A stretch of 56,029 nt of DNA from Fidelibacterota bacterium. Its GTDB lineage: Bacteria > Fidelibacterota > UBA8477. Shown piece after piece: positions 24,764 to 31,985 of this stretch. The stretch lies in NCBI GenBank assembly GCA_021734045.1, contig JAIPJR010000003.1, positions 1-56,029 of the forward strand, read 5' to 3'. The translations under genes and the position numbers were made by a program. A model generated the notes under the pieces. The model was not told the DNA's origin. It saw nothing but the letters and a program-made list of their open reading frames with translations, and ran no database searches. Each line of letters opens with the position of its first letter. The stretch's first letter is position 1.

Positions 24764-27049
24764 ATGAAAATGCTACGTACTATTCTGGCCTATCCCCGCA
24801 CCGCAATTGCTTTCGCGCTATTTATCACGGTGGTTTTCCTGCGTCAGATTCCTGGTCTCCAGGTGGATACCAATGTGAAAAACATGCTGCCCAAAGATAT
24901 GCCAATCATTCAGGCTCTGGATGAATTGGAGGAGATCTTCGGCGGATCAGAAATCGTGGTGATAGCTGTTTCGGCAGACAATCTGTGGGAGCCCGGCACA
25001 CTTCGGGAACTCTCGGCCGTGGGTGACTCACTGGCAGAATTACCCGCCATGGACAGGGTTATGTCCATTTTTTCCGCATTCAATCTGGAAAGCTCACCGG
25101 AAGGTTTTTCCGTCGAAGATTTGATTCCTGAAATGCCGCAGACACCGGCGGATGTGGAAGCCGTTAAAATGCGTATCCGGGAAAATGACCTGGCTTATGG
25201 TACCCTGGTGGCGGAGGATTTTCAATCGTTGGCATTTATTGGTCTTCTCCAGCCTTCCTATGACATTGATGATAATCAGCTCCGGAACGATGTGGAACAC
25301 CTGGTTGAAAAAGCCCGGTCGGCAGGATACGAGGTTTACGCCTCCGGCCTTCCAATGACCCGGTCCTACATCGCCCTCCATATGGGAACGGATATGCGCC
25401 GGTTCCTGCCCTACGGCATCATTATCATGATTCTGCTGTTGGCAATTAGCTTCCGCAGCTGGATGGGCGTGTTTCTGCCCCTGATGATTGTGATTATGAG
25501 CATCATTTGGACCTTCGGGTTCATGGCCATTTTTGGCATCAAATTCACCTTCGTCGCCATGCTGATCCCGGTCATGCTCATTGCCATTGCCAATGACTAC
25601 GGGATTCACATCATCGCCCGGTATTTCGAGTCGATTCGAACCGACCCCCAAATCCCGAAACACGAGCGGATTATGGCTGTAATGCGGAGTCTGGGAATGC
25701 CTATTTTTCTGGCGGGAATTACCACCATCATAGGTTTTCTCAGTCTGCTGAGCCACGTGTTGGTGGACGCCCGAAAAGTGGCGGTGATGGCTTCCTTTGG
25801 CATTTTCGTGGCATTCATCCTGAGTCTGGGTGTGATTCCCGCCGCCATGTTATTACTGCGTATTCCCCGTGTGGTGGAAAACGGGAATCAGGACCGGCGC
25901 TTCGATGGGTTTCTGCGTGGCTGGATTAACTTTTTCACCGCCAACCCTAAACAGGTGTTGGCAGGTACGGTTGTCATTCTCATCATAATAGGGCTGGGCA
26001 TTCCCAAAATCGTTGTGGATACAGACCCCAATCATTATTACAAAGTAAACGATCCGGTTCGGGTGAATAATGAGAAGATAGGCGATTTGTTTGGCGGTTC
26101 CACCCAGTTGTCGGTAATGGTGGAGGGTGACATCAAATCGCCCGAAATTCTGAATGAGATGATGACACTCAGCGCGTTCATTGAGCGTCATCCCTCGGTT
26201 TCCAACGTCATGTCCATTGCCGATATGATTACCCGCATGAACGAGGCGTTTCATGGCGGCGATTCCACCTACCGAGTGATTCCGGATAACCGGAATCTGG
26301 TTGCCCAATACTTGTTACTCTATTCCATCAGCGGTGACGCTTCCGAACTAGACCGGTATGTGGACTATGATTACGAGAAAGCCCAAATCATCGTGCGGAT
26401 TGACCGGGTGAGTACCACGGAGATAAACGACCTGATAAACGACATCGAAGCTTATGTGGATGAGCACCATGATCGCTCGGTATTCACGGCAGTTACCGGG
26501 TTCGCCACCATTATGGGAATCCTCATTCATCTGTTGGTGATAGGACAGACCTGGTCATTAGGCATTTCACTCTGCATGGTTTTCATCATCACAGCGATCA
26601 TTTTCCGCTCCATCAAAGGTGGTCTGGTGGCATCAGTTCCACTATCCATGGCCATGGTGCTGGTCTTTGGATTGATGGGGTATGCGAAAATTGAGCTGAA
26701 TGCCGCGACAGCCATGCTCAGCAGTATTATGGTGGGCGTGGGGGTTGATTACACCATCCATTTTCTCTGGCATTTGCGGGAATCTATCCGAGATGGCTTA
26801 GCGTTGGAGGAAGCGATCCAAACAACAATGCTGCATTCCGGTAAAGGGATTATTTACAATGCCATGAGCGTGCTGGTGGGCTTTTCGGTATTACTGCTGT
26901 CCACATTTTTACCCATCACCTTCTTTGGGTTTCTAATCGTGTTTTCCATTGGTATGTGTTTGTTTGGCGCGCTGGCGGTTCTGCCTGCGCTGGTGGTGCT
27001 CACCCGGCCACGATTTTTACTGGAAACCTCACGCAGGAAAGGAGCATAA
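24764..27049 (+). CDS. RND/MMPL-family exporter 2
   Basis: This 761-residue protein is a paralogue of the pump at 20162, with the same topology and shared segments (EEIFGGSEIVVIAV, RNLVAQYLLLYS, YVDYDYEKAQ). Both halves keep the relay aspartate next to tyrosine: D278 in IANDYGIHI and D662 in GVGVDYTIHF. It is therefore expected to be a complete proton-driven transporter. The ATG at 24764 is preceded by GGAGAGG; a TTG at 24749 in frame is less likely. It follows the barrel gene by 126 bp and is followed after three bases by a small membrane protein. Confidence 0.9.
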   Translation: MKMLRTILAYPRTAIAFALFITVVFLRQIPGLQVDTNVKNMLPKDMPIIQALDELEEIFGGSEIVVIAVSADNLWEPGTLRELSAVGDSLAELPAMDRVMSIFSAFNLESSPEGFSVEDLIPEMPQTPADVEAVKMRIRENDLAYGTLVAEDFQSLAFIGLLQPSYDIDDNQLRNDVEHLVEKARSAGYEVYASGLPMTRSYIALHMGTDMRRFLPYGIIIMILLLAISFRSWMGVFLPLMIVIMSIIWTFGFMAIFGIKFTFVAMLIPVMLIAIANDYGIHIIARYFESIRTDPQIPKHERIMAVMRSLGMPIFLAGITTIIGFLSLLSHVLVDARKVAVMASFGIFVAFILSLGVIPAAMLLLRIPRVVENGNQDRRFDGFLRGWINFFTANPKQVLAGTVVILIIIGLGIPKIVVDTDPNHYYKVNDPVRVNNEKIGDLFGGSTQLSVMVEGDIKSPEILNEMMTLSAFIERHPSVSNVMSIADMITRMNEAFHGGDSTYRVIPDNRNLVAQYLLLYSISGDASELDRYVDYDYEKAQIIVRIDRVSTTEINDLINDIEAYVDEHHDRSVFTAVTGFATIMGILIHLLVIGQTWSLGISLCMVFIITAIIFRSIKGGLVASVPLSMAMVLVFGLMGYAKIELNAATAMLSSIMVGVGVDYTIHFLWHLRESIRDGLALEEAIQTTMLHSGKGIIYNAMSVLVGFSVLLLSTFLPITFFGFLIVFSIGMCLFGALAVLPALVVLTRPRFLLETSRRKGA

Positions 27050-27052
27050 CCC

Positions 27053-27391
27053 ATGGAAGCAGCGAAGCGAGATGTGTTTATTGCGCGACTTGTCATTTTA
27101 GGGATTTTGACCATTCTCTTGCCCTGGATTTGGGATGGCCTGGTGTGGCTGTGGAACTGGTATGTGGGCTATGCTGACAGCGATGCCAATTTCTGGCAGG
27201 ATGTGTGGCAGGGGTTTCTCAACAATTTCAGCGTCATTCTCATCATCTACACCATCATCTGCCTGCAGGTTGCCGGTGTCACAGAATTCAAACTGAAACG
27301 ACATTTCCTGCCGGCATTCATCCTGGCGATTTTTCTCACCCCGCCGGGCATGATGGTCGCATACGGGCACCGAAAAAATTCCGCACCTTAA
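27053..27391 (+). CDS. small three-helix membrane protein of the RND operon
   Basis: I do not recognise a family. The 112 residues contain three hydrophobic segments (about 13-38, 58-76 and 85-104), separated by a short acidic loop with DSDANFWQD and a basic loop with KLKRH. The ATG lies three bases after the RND exporter 2 stop, so the genes are almost certainly co-expressed. It may be an accessory subunit of the pump, in the way small proteins modulate other RND transporters; that is inference. The C-terminus is basic. Confidence 0.7.
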   Translation: MEAAKRDVFIARLVILGILTILLPWIWDGLVWLWNWYVGYADSDANFWQDVWQGFLNNFSVILIIYTIICLQVAGVTEFKLKRHFLPAFILAIFLTPPGMMVAYGHRKNSAP

Positions 27392-27442
27392 CCTGATGTT
27401 TATCTCAGGAGCATCTGGTACGGTTCCTGCCTATATTTGAGT

Positions 27443-28351
27443 ATGTCCAGATTAGAAAAAAAATTTCGCCGGATCGCTCAAAAACTCACCCACCTGGAGA
27501 TTCAGGCGGGTCTATCCAATGGGTTCGATCTGAGGCTTGATGACCTGTTCGCGGACGGTCGTCCGATCCAAAGCAGCAACCTTTTTCTGGGGAAGTATTC
27601 CCGGGACGGCATCGCGCTCATAATCAAACGCTTTGGCTTTGACAGGCTGTTGAGGCGGCGTGGTTTAGGACATTTGGATATTGTCTGCGACACGTCGGAT
27701 CCTTACCGACATATTTTGCGAATTTATCATAACAAGCAACACACGACGGAAAATCTGGTTTGCGAACTGGTGGCTCATCAGGATGTTTTGCGGGTAAAAA
27801 ACACACTGGAAAGCGCATATCCCTTCGGCGCTATTAAGGTGGTTAACATTGAGTGGATGATCCTGCAGAACCCCACTGCCCAATTCACACCCACCCGTCC
27901 CCCACTGCCGGGTCAGCAATATCCCGGTCTGGGGATTGGAGATGAAGTGTTGGCGCTGCTCATCATCATGGGGCGGCACCTGCAGGTAGACGGCTTACTC
28001 AATGTGCCTCAGTACTACCACACGGCACTCATGTTTTCCAAGCGGTTCAATTTTATTAATCCACAGATGCAAGCAACGGTTCAGACCATTACCCGGGATT
28101 TGTGGAAGCGGCACCGCCTGGCGACGATCGCCTGGGCGATTTATTATGAATGTCTGTACGATGAATTTCGGGGAAAATATTTTGTCTGGGAGCCCGAAGA
28201 ACAGTTGATTCCGGTAACTCCCCTGGTTCGCAAGTATTTTCAATCCACTGAATATATTTCCCGGGTAGAAGCAGCCATGGAAGGAATGAAATTTCGTCTG
28301 GATGAGAAAAAACTTGCGGCCTGTCTGAAAAAATCCGGTCCCAACCTCTAA
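27443..28351 (+). CDS. uncharacterised cytoplasmic protein
   Basis: I do not recognise this 302-residue protein. It has no signal peptide or membrane helix. It begins with a basic helix (SRLEKKFRRIAQKL). In the middle it has a distinctive segment with PTRPPLPGQQYPGLGIG followed by GLLNVPQYYHTALMF and FNFINPQMQA, which looks like a conserved core. The phrase EWMILQNP before it and the C-terminal FRGKYFVWEPEEQ are other candidate landmarks. Start is ATG at 27443 (an in-frame TTG lies at 27437), without a strong ribosome-binding site. It is the last plus-strand gene before the convergent TatT-like pair and may or may not belong to the RND operon (51-bp gap). Confidence 0.7.
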   Translation: MSRLEKKFRRIAQKLTHLEIQAGLSNGFDLRLDDLFADGRPIQSSNLFLGKYSRDGIALIIKRFGFDRLLRRRGLGHLDIVCDTSDPYRHILRIYHNKQHTTENLVCELVAHQDVLRVKNTLESAYPFGAIKVVNIEWMILQNPTAQFTPTRPPLPGQQYPGLGIGDEVLALLIIMGRHLQVDGLLNVPQYYHTALMFSKRFNFINPQMQATVQTITRDLWKRHRLATIAWAIYYECLYDEFRGKYFVWEPEEQLIPVTPLVRKYFQSTEYISRVEAAMEGMKFRLDEKKLAACLKKSGPNL

Positions 28352-28466
28352 AAACGCCTCACACACCCCCACACATTTTTTAATCCAGTCATATGCCGAC
28401 CATTGCTTTGGTCATGGCAAGACGAAGACTACTAAATCCTACTTAGTCTGTGGGTGCGGCTTCCGG

Positions 28467-28649
28467 CTAATCCAGATCAATGACCGAAGAGCGCCAGACC
28501 GTCGTACCCTCGTCCGGTTGGCTCACAATTTCATCCCGGGGTATTGCGTACTGGATAATGAGCAGGGTAAACAATGCCACCAGGGCAATTGTCCATAATA
28601 TGCGGCTGCCGGAGATGGTGTTTCGTTTCGGTTCTCTAAACGATTTCAA
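28467..28649 (-). CDS. small single-helix membrane protein
   Basis: About 60 residues with a basic N-terminus, one strong membrane helix (ILWTIALVALFTLLIIQYAI) and a short polar tail. A TTG start at 28649 overlaps the stop of the TatT-like gene (TTGA) and has a GGAAGGG site about 10 bases upstream; a GTG at 28661 is the alternative. The coupling to the lipoprotein gene supports it being real. Function unknown; by topology it would be inserted with its tail outside the cytoplasm. Confidence 0.5.
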   Translation of the reverse strand: MKSFREPKRNTISGSRILWTIALVALFTLLIIQYAIPRDEIVSQPDEGTTVWRSSVIDLD

Positions 28650-29527
28650 GGTTTGAACCACCCTTCCTGCTTTGCCTGGAGTAACAGGTATTCAGCGCGT
28701 TTTTTCTCGTAAAAATTTTCAGGTCCAACGGGCGAGCGTGAATCCACCGAACTGGTTACCACGCGCGTCAATAATTGATAAAACAGATTCTCGTCTTTTG
28801 TCAGACGGGCATAGTATTCTGCCATCAGCGTGTAGGTCCCCAAATAATCGGGTGCCGCAGCGATAGCATTTTCGAAGTGTTGTCTAGCCTGAACCATGGC
28901 ATTTTCCCCAGCCAGAGGATCGACACACAACATAGCGCCCATGAAACGGTCGTAAGCGCCGTAGTAAAAATTGGCATCCAGGGCATGGATATGGTTTATC
29001 ACCGCTAAAATCCACGGACGTTGACCCCGTTGGACGATTTCACCCTTGGTAGCCGCCCACTTGGCCAGGCACGCTGTTCCCCAGTACAATACCTGATTAT
29101 ACTCTGCTCCCAGAGATTGGACCGCCAGCTTTGGATCACCGGAGGTGGCCAGAACCGACTGGTAGGTTTTTGATTGACTGAGAATCTGGCGGGTCATGGT
29201 GTATCCCTCGGCAAAAAGGTTATCCCGCCGGGTGGAATCCTGCCAGTTGATATAGTCGGCGTTAAAGTAGTAGACGTGTACCAATTTCGCCCAGATGGGG
29301 AGGGCTGTACTGTCCCGAGTGGCAAGATATTCGTAAGCGTAAAGTGCATCCAATGCGTTGTCCGGATCCTGCCGTCCAGCCCACAGACTGTCAGCAAGTT
29401 GTTGGGAAATTTCAATAAGTTGTTTGTTCACCCCCGGCAAGTCTGAGGGACTTGGGGTAGGTTTAATACAGCCATGAAACAGCCAAACGACCCAGAATAT
29501 ACTGATGTAAAATCGCCAGCTTTTCAC
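28646..29527 (-). CDS. TatT-like lipoprotein (TRAP transporter T-component family)
   Basis: The 293-residue protein has a lipoprotein signal peptide with cysteine 20 (WLFHGC). It is all-helical after that, with TPR-like repeats. The order of landmarks fits the TatT family described in Treponema: EYNQVLYWGTACLAKWAATKG, then HIHALDANFYYGAYDRFMGAMLCVDP (in part), then ARQHFENAIAAAPDYLGTYTLMAEYYA and a KKRAEYLLLQAK end. TatT trimers dock with the ligand-binding protein TatP of a TRAP transporter. No TRAP P, Q or M gene is present in this window, so here it is an orphan. Function is therefore uncertain. Confidence 0.75.
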   Translation of the reverse strand: MKSWRFYISIFWVVWLFHGCIKPTPSPSDLPGVNKQLIEISQQLADSLWAGRQDPDNALDALYAYEYLATRDSTALPIWAKLVHVYYFNADYINWQDSTRRDNLFAEGYTMTRQILSQSKTYQSVLATSGDPKLAVQSLGAEYNQVLYWGTACLAKWAATKGEIVQRGQRPWILAVINHIHALDANFYYGAYDRFMGAMLCVDPLAGENAMVQARQHFENAIAAAPDYLGTYTLMAEYYARLTKDENLFYQLLTRVVTSSVDSRSPVGPENFYEKKRAEYLLLQAKQEGWFKP

Positions 29528-29648
29528 CCCGGACCCCGTCTTGATAACTCCTGTGCGCTCCGCTGTGGAGCGGGCGCAAATTTAGAGCCTCAAAATTGCG
29601 CTCTCAAGTGTTAATAAGGGCGTAAGGCAGAAATTTTACAGCGGCGAT

Positions 29649-31952
29649 TTACGAAAGAATTCTATCAACCAACAGCACCAGATCCAGCACATTCACCAGG
29701 CCATCGTCATTCTGGTCGGCCGCCGTGACTTGGGGTGGTGTTAAGGAGTTTTCCTGTAAAATAGCAGCAACCACCAACAATACATCCTGCACATTCAGCA
29801 GGCCATCGGCATTGATATCGCCGGATATCAGCGTCCCGTCGTGCCATCCGTGAACGGCAATGTCATCCACAACAAAACCGTCCCCGCTGACATAATTATC
29901 ACTTCGCAGGACAAATGCTAACCTGAATGAACTGCTGGCTGCAAATGGCGATAAATCCAAAGACTCATCCACCCAGCCAATCTGCTCACCATGGTATCCG
30001 GGTTCCCCCAGCGGCTGGGCAGATTCACCATTTCCCGGGACAGTAAATTCACCCGCCAGGGGTTCCCAAGTGGTGCCATCGTCTGCAGAACCCAGGACCT
30101 GAACAAAATCCCAATTGGCCTCCACATCCCATCTGGCTTTAAAGGTGAGTAGAGGATGAATCGTCTGACTCAGGTCAATGGTGGAATCCAGATACATAAA
30201 TAGTTCGGCACTGTTAGGATAATCACCGGCCGGTGAATCGGTAAATGCATAATCGCCTGAAAATGCATCGCTCGTGACACCCCAACTTTGGCTGGTCCAC
30301 CAAGACATTCCATTTTCCGCGTCGTCAGCGAAAATGGTGTTGGGCGTGCCTACCATCCAGGTAAGTGTATCCCGTCTCACATACTCCCCACTCACGGGAA
30401 TGCTGACCACCAGTATTGCTTGTTCGCCATAACCGGCAGTCACTGCGATTCCGGTATTGGAATTGGCGACCTGAATTGTTGTCATTGGATTGATGCTATC
30501 CACCGTCCAGACGGAATCTGCAAGGGCCAGAGATCCATCCGGTGAGGTGAGAAAAATTTCCTGCGATTCACCGGTACTGGTCTCAAAACCTTTGTTACGA
30601 ACCCACATATTTAGACCGTAGGTACCGCTGGGGTCCAAAAAGCCATCAACCCCGGTGAACGCCAGGGTGTCAAGCACCAGATAATGCCCCGCCACCAACG
30701 CCAGATGGATATTGGCGCTCAGGTTTTCCAGTTCCATAGCCTCAATATTTCCGGCCGGCGGCCAAAACCCGCCATCGGCAAATCCGCCAACTTCCGGCGT
30801 GAAATTGATGATGCCTTCCGAACCATACATCCAGTCAACCGCATCACCATTGGTAAGGTACCCGACTGTTTCGTCACCGGTTCCAAACAAATAGCCGTTC
30901 TCGGCCGTTAAATCCGCTCCCAAAGCCATGTAAATGGAATAGTCCGGCTCCTCAGGGACAGCCCCTACCGCATAGCCAAACGGCATAATCAGTAAATCCG
31001 AATAGGTATGGTAATTAAAGACAGTGGTAAAATCATGCGCCAGGGTGAAATCACGTAACGCCTGGGTTTCCGGTTCTGAAAATGCGGCCGTCCCACGGTA
31101 AGTTTCAGAACAGGCATTTGGGCTGGAACCAGTATCATCGAAGCCCCATAAGTAGCCGAAATTCCGGTTTAAATCAACACCAGGGGTGCTGGCACAGCCC
31201 GGCTGGAGATTTTTGCGGTGCATACCTCCGCCATCAGGATAATGGGTCTCGTTATACACATAACCATCCGGATTCACAATGGGGACGAACCATAACTCAC
31301 GGTTATCTACCAAATATTTGTATTCCGGATTGGTTGCATAGCCGTCTACCAATTGAAAAACGTAGTACAATACCGTCATCATGGCGGCGGGCTCCCTGGC
31401 GTGGATGAGGGCGTTATAGAAAACCTCCGGCTCATCCTCGTCCACATCCACATTATCCGATAGTTTGAATGCCCAGATATCGCGCCCTTGTACCGATTGA
31501 CCGATGCTGATTTTTTCACTTACCAGGTCGGGGTGAGCAGCGTGGAGTGAGTCTAACAGCCACCCCACTTCCGCATAGGTGTAATACCCGCCCATGCTGC
31601 CATATCCAAATTCCCGACTGGGTGATTCAATCAACAAGCGCGCTTCATTATCAGCGGCCATATCCGGCTCCATTACATCCAACCGAAAGCCGGCGTTACG
31701 AATGGCCGTGACGGCAGACGCTGTGGCCACACCTTCAACAAAAGTTTGCTGCTTTACCCGTGCGCCCTCCTGTTCGAATCCCAGCCGCACAATCTCACCC
31801 AATTCCTGCTGGGAGGTAATCCAAACCCGAACCCACTGATAGCGCATTTCCGCCGCAGAGAGACGGGCAAATCCAACGATTACCAGGACCACGACAAGCA
31901 GGGGTCGGTAAAATTTCAGGAGGGAAGATTTAGTATTAAGCCGGTTTAGCAT
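29649..31952 (-). CDS. secreted M14 zinc carboxypeptidase with C-terminal dockerin-like repeats
   Basis: The 767 residues start with a signal peptide (about 14-34) and an inhibitory-prodomain-like region. The M14 domain (about 120-430) has zinc ligands H184 and E187 (HAREP) and H315 (NYHTYSD), R263 in DLNRNF and catalytic E387 (FTPEVG). Then comes a beta-sandwich linker (430-530) and an immune-inhibitor-A/MAM-like jelly roll (about 535-700). At the end are two calcium-loop repeats of dockerin type, DINADGLLNVQD and DQNDDGLVNVLD. It would trim C-terminal residues from peptides outside the cell. No cohesin partner is seen. It lies 33 bp downstream of the M1 peptidase. Confidence 0.92.
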   Translation of the reverse strand: MLNRLNTKSSLLKFYRPLLVVVLVIVGFARLSAAEMRYQWVRVWITSQQELGEIVRLGFEQEGARVKQQTFVEGVATASAVTAIRNAGFRLDVMEPDMAADNEARLLIESPSREFGYGSMGGYYTYAEVGWLLDSLHAAHPDLVSEKISIGQSVQGRDIWAFKLSDNVDVDEDEPEVFYNALIHAREPAAMMTVLYYVFQLVDGYATNPEYKYLVDNRELWFVPIVNPDGYVYNETHYPDGGGMHRKNLQPGCASTPGVDLNRNFGYLWGFDDTGSSPNACSETYRGTAAFSEPETQALRDFTLAHDFTTVFNYHTYSDLLIMPFGYAVGAVPEEPDYSIYMALGADLTAENGYLFGTGDETVGYLTNGDAVDWMYGSEGIINFTPEVGGFADGGFWPPAGNIEAMELENLSANIHLALVAGHYLVLDTLAFTGVDGFLDPSGTYGLNMWVRNKGFETSTGESQEIFLTSPDGSLALADSVWTVDSINPMTTIQVANSNTGIAVTAGYGEQAILVVSIPVSGEYVRRDTLTWMVGTPNTIFADDAENGMSWWTSQSWGVTSDAFSGDYAFTDSPAGDYPNSAELFMYLDSTIDLSQTIHPLLTFKARWDVEANWDFVQVLGSADDGTTWEPLAGEFTVPGNGESAQPLGEPGYHGEQIGWVDESLDLSPFAASSSFRLAFVLRSDNYVSGDGFVVDDIAVHGWHDGTLISGDINADGLLNVQDVLLVVAAILQENSLTPPQVTAADQNDDGLVNVLDLVLLVDRILS

Positions 31953-31985
31953 GGAGGGATTTCCTTTTAGTGAGCGTATGAACCT

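Noticed and set aside
25094..25756. 220-codon minus-strand frame rich in histidine and asparagine
   Set aside because: It is antisense to the RND exporter 2 coding sequence and reflects that gene's codon use.
29556..29572. CGCTCC-GCTGT-GGAGCG hairpin downstream of the M14 gene
   Set aside because: No T-run follows on either strand and the stem is only 6 bp, so I did not call it a terminator.
29649..31952. Type IX secretion sorting domain on the M14 peptidase
   Set aside because: The C-terminus shows two dockerin-type calcium loops, not the immunoglobulin-like Por sorting domain.
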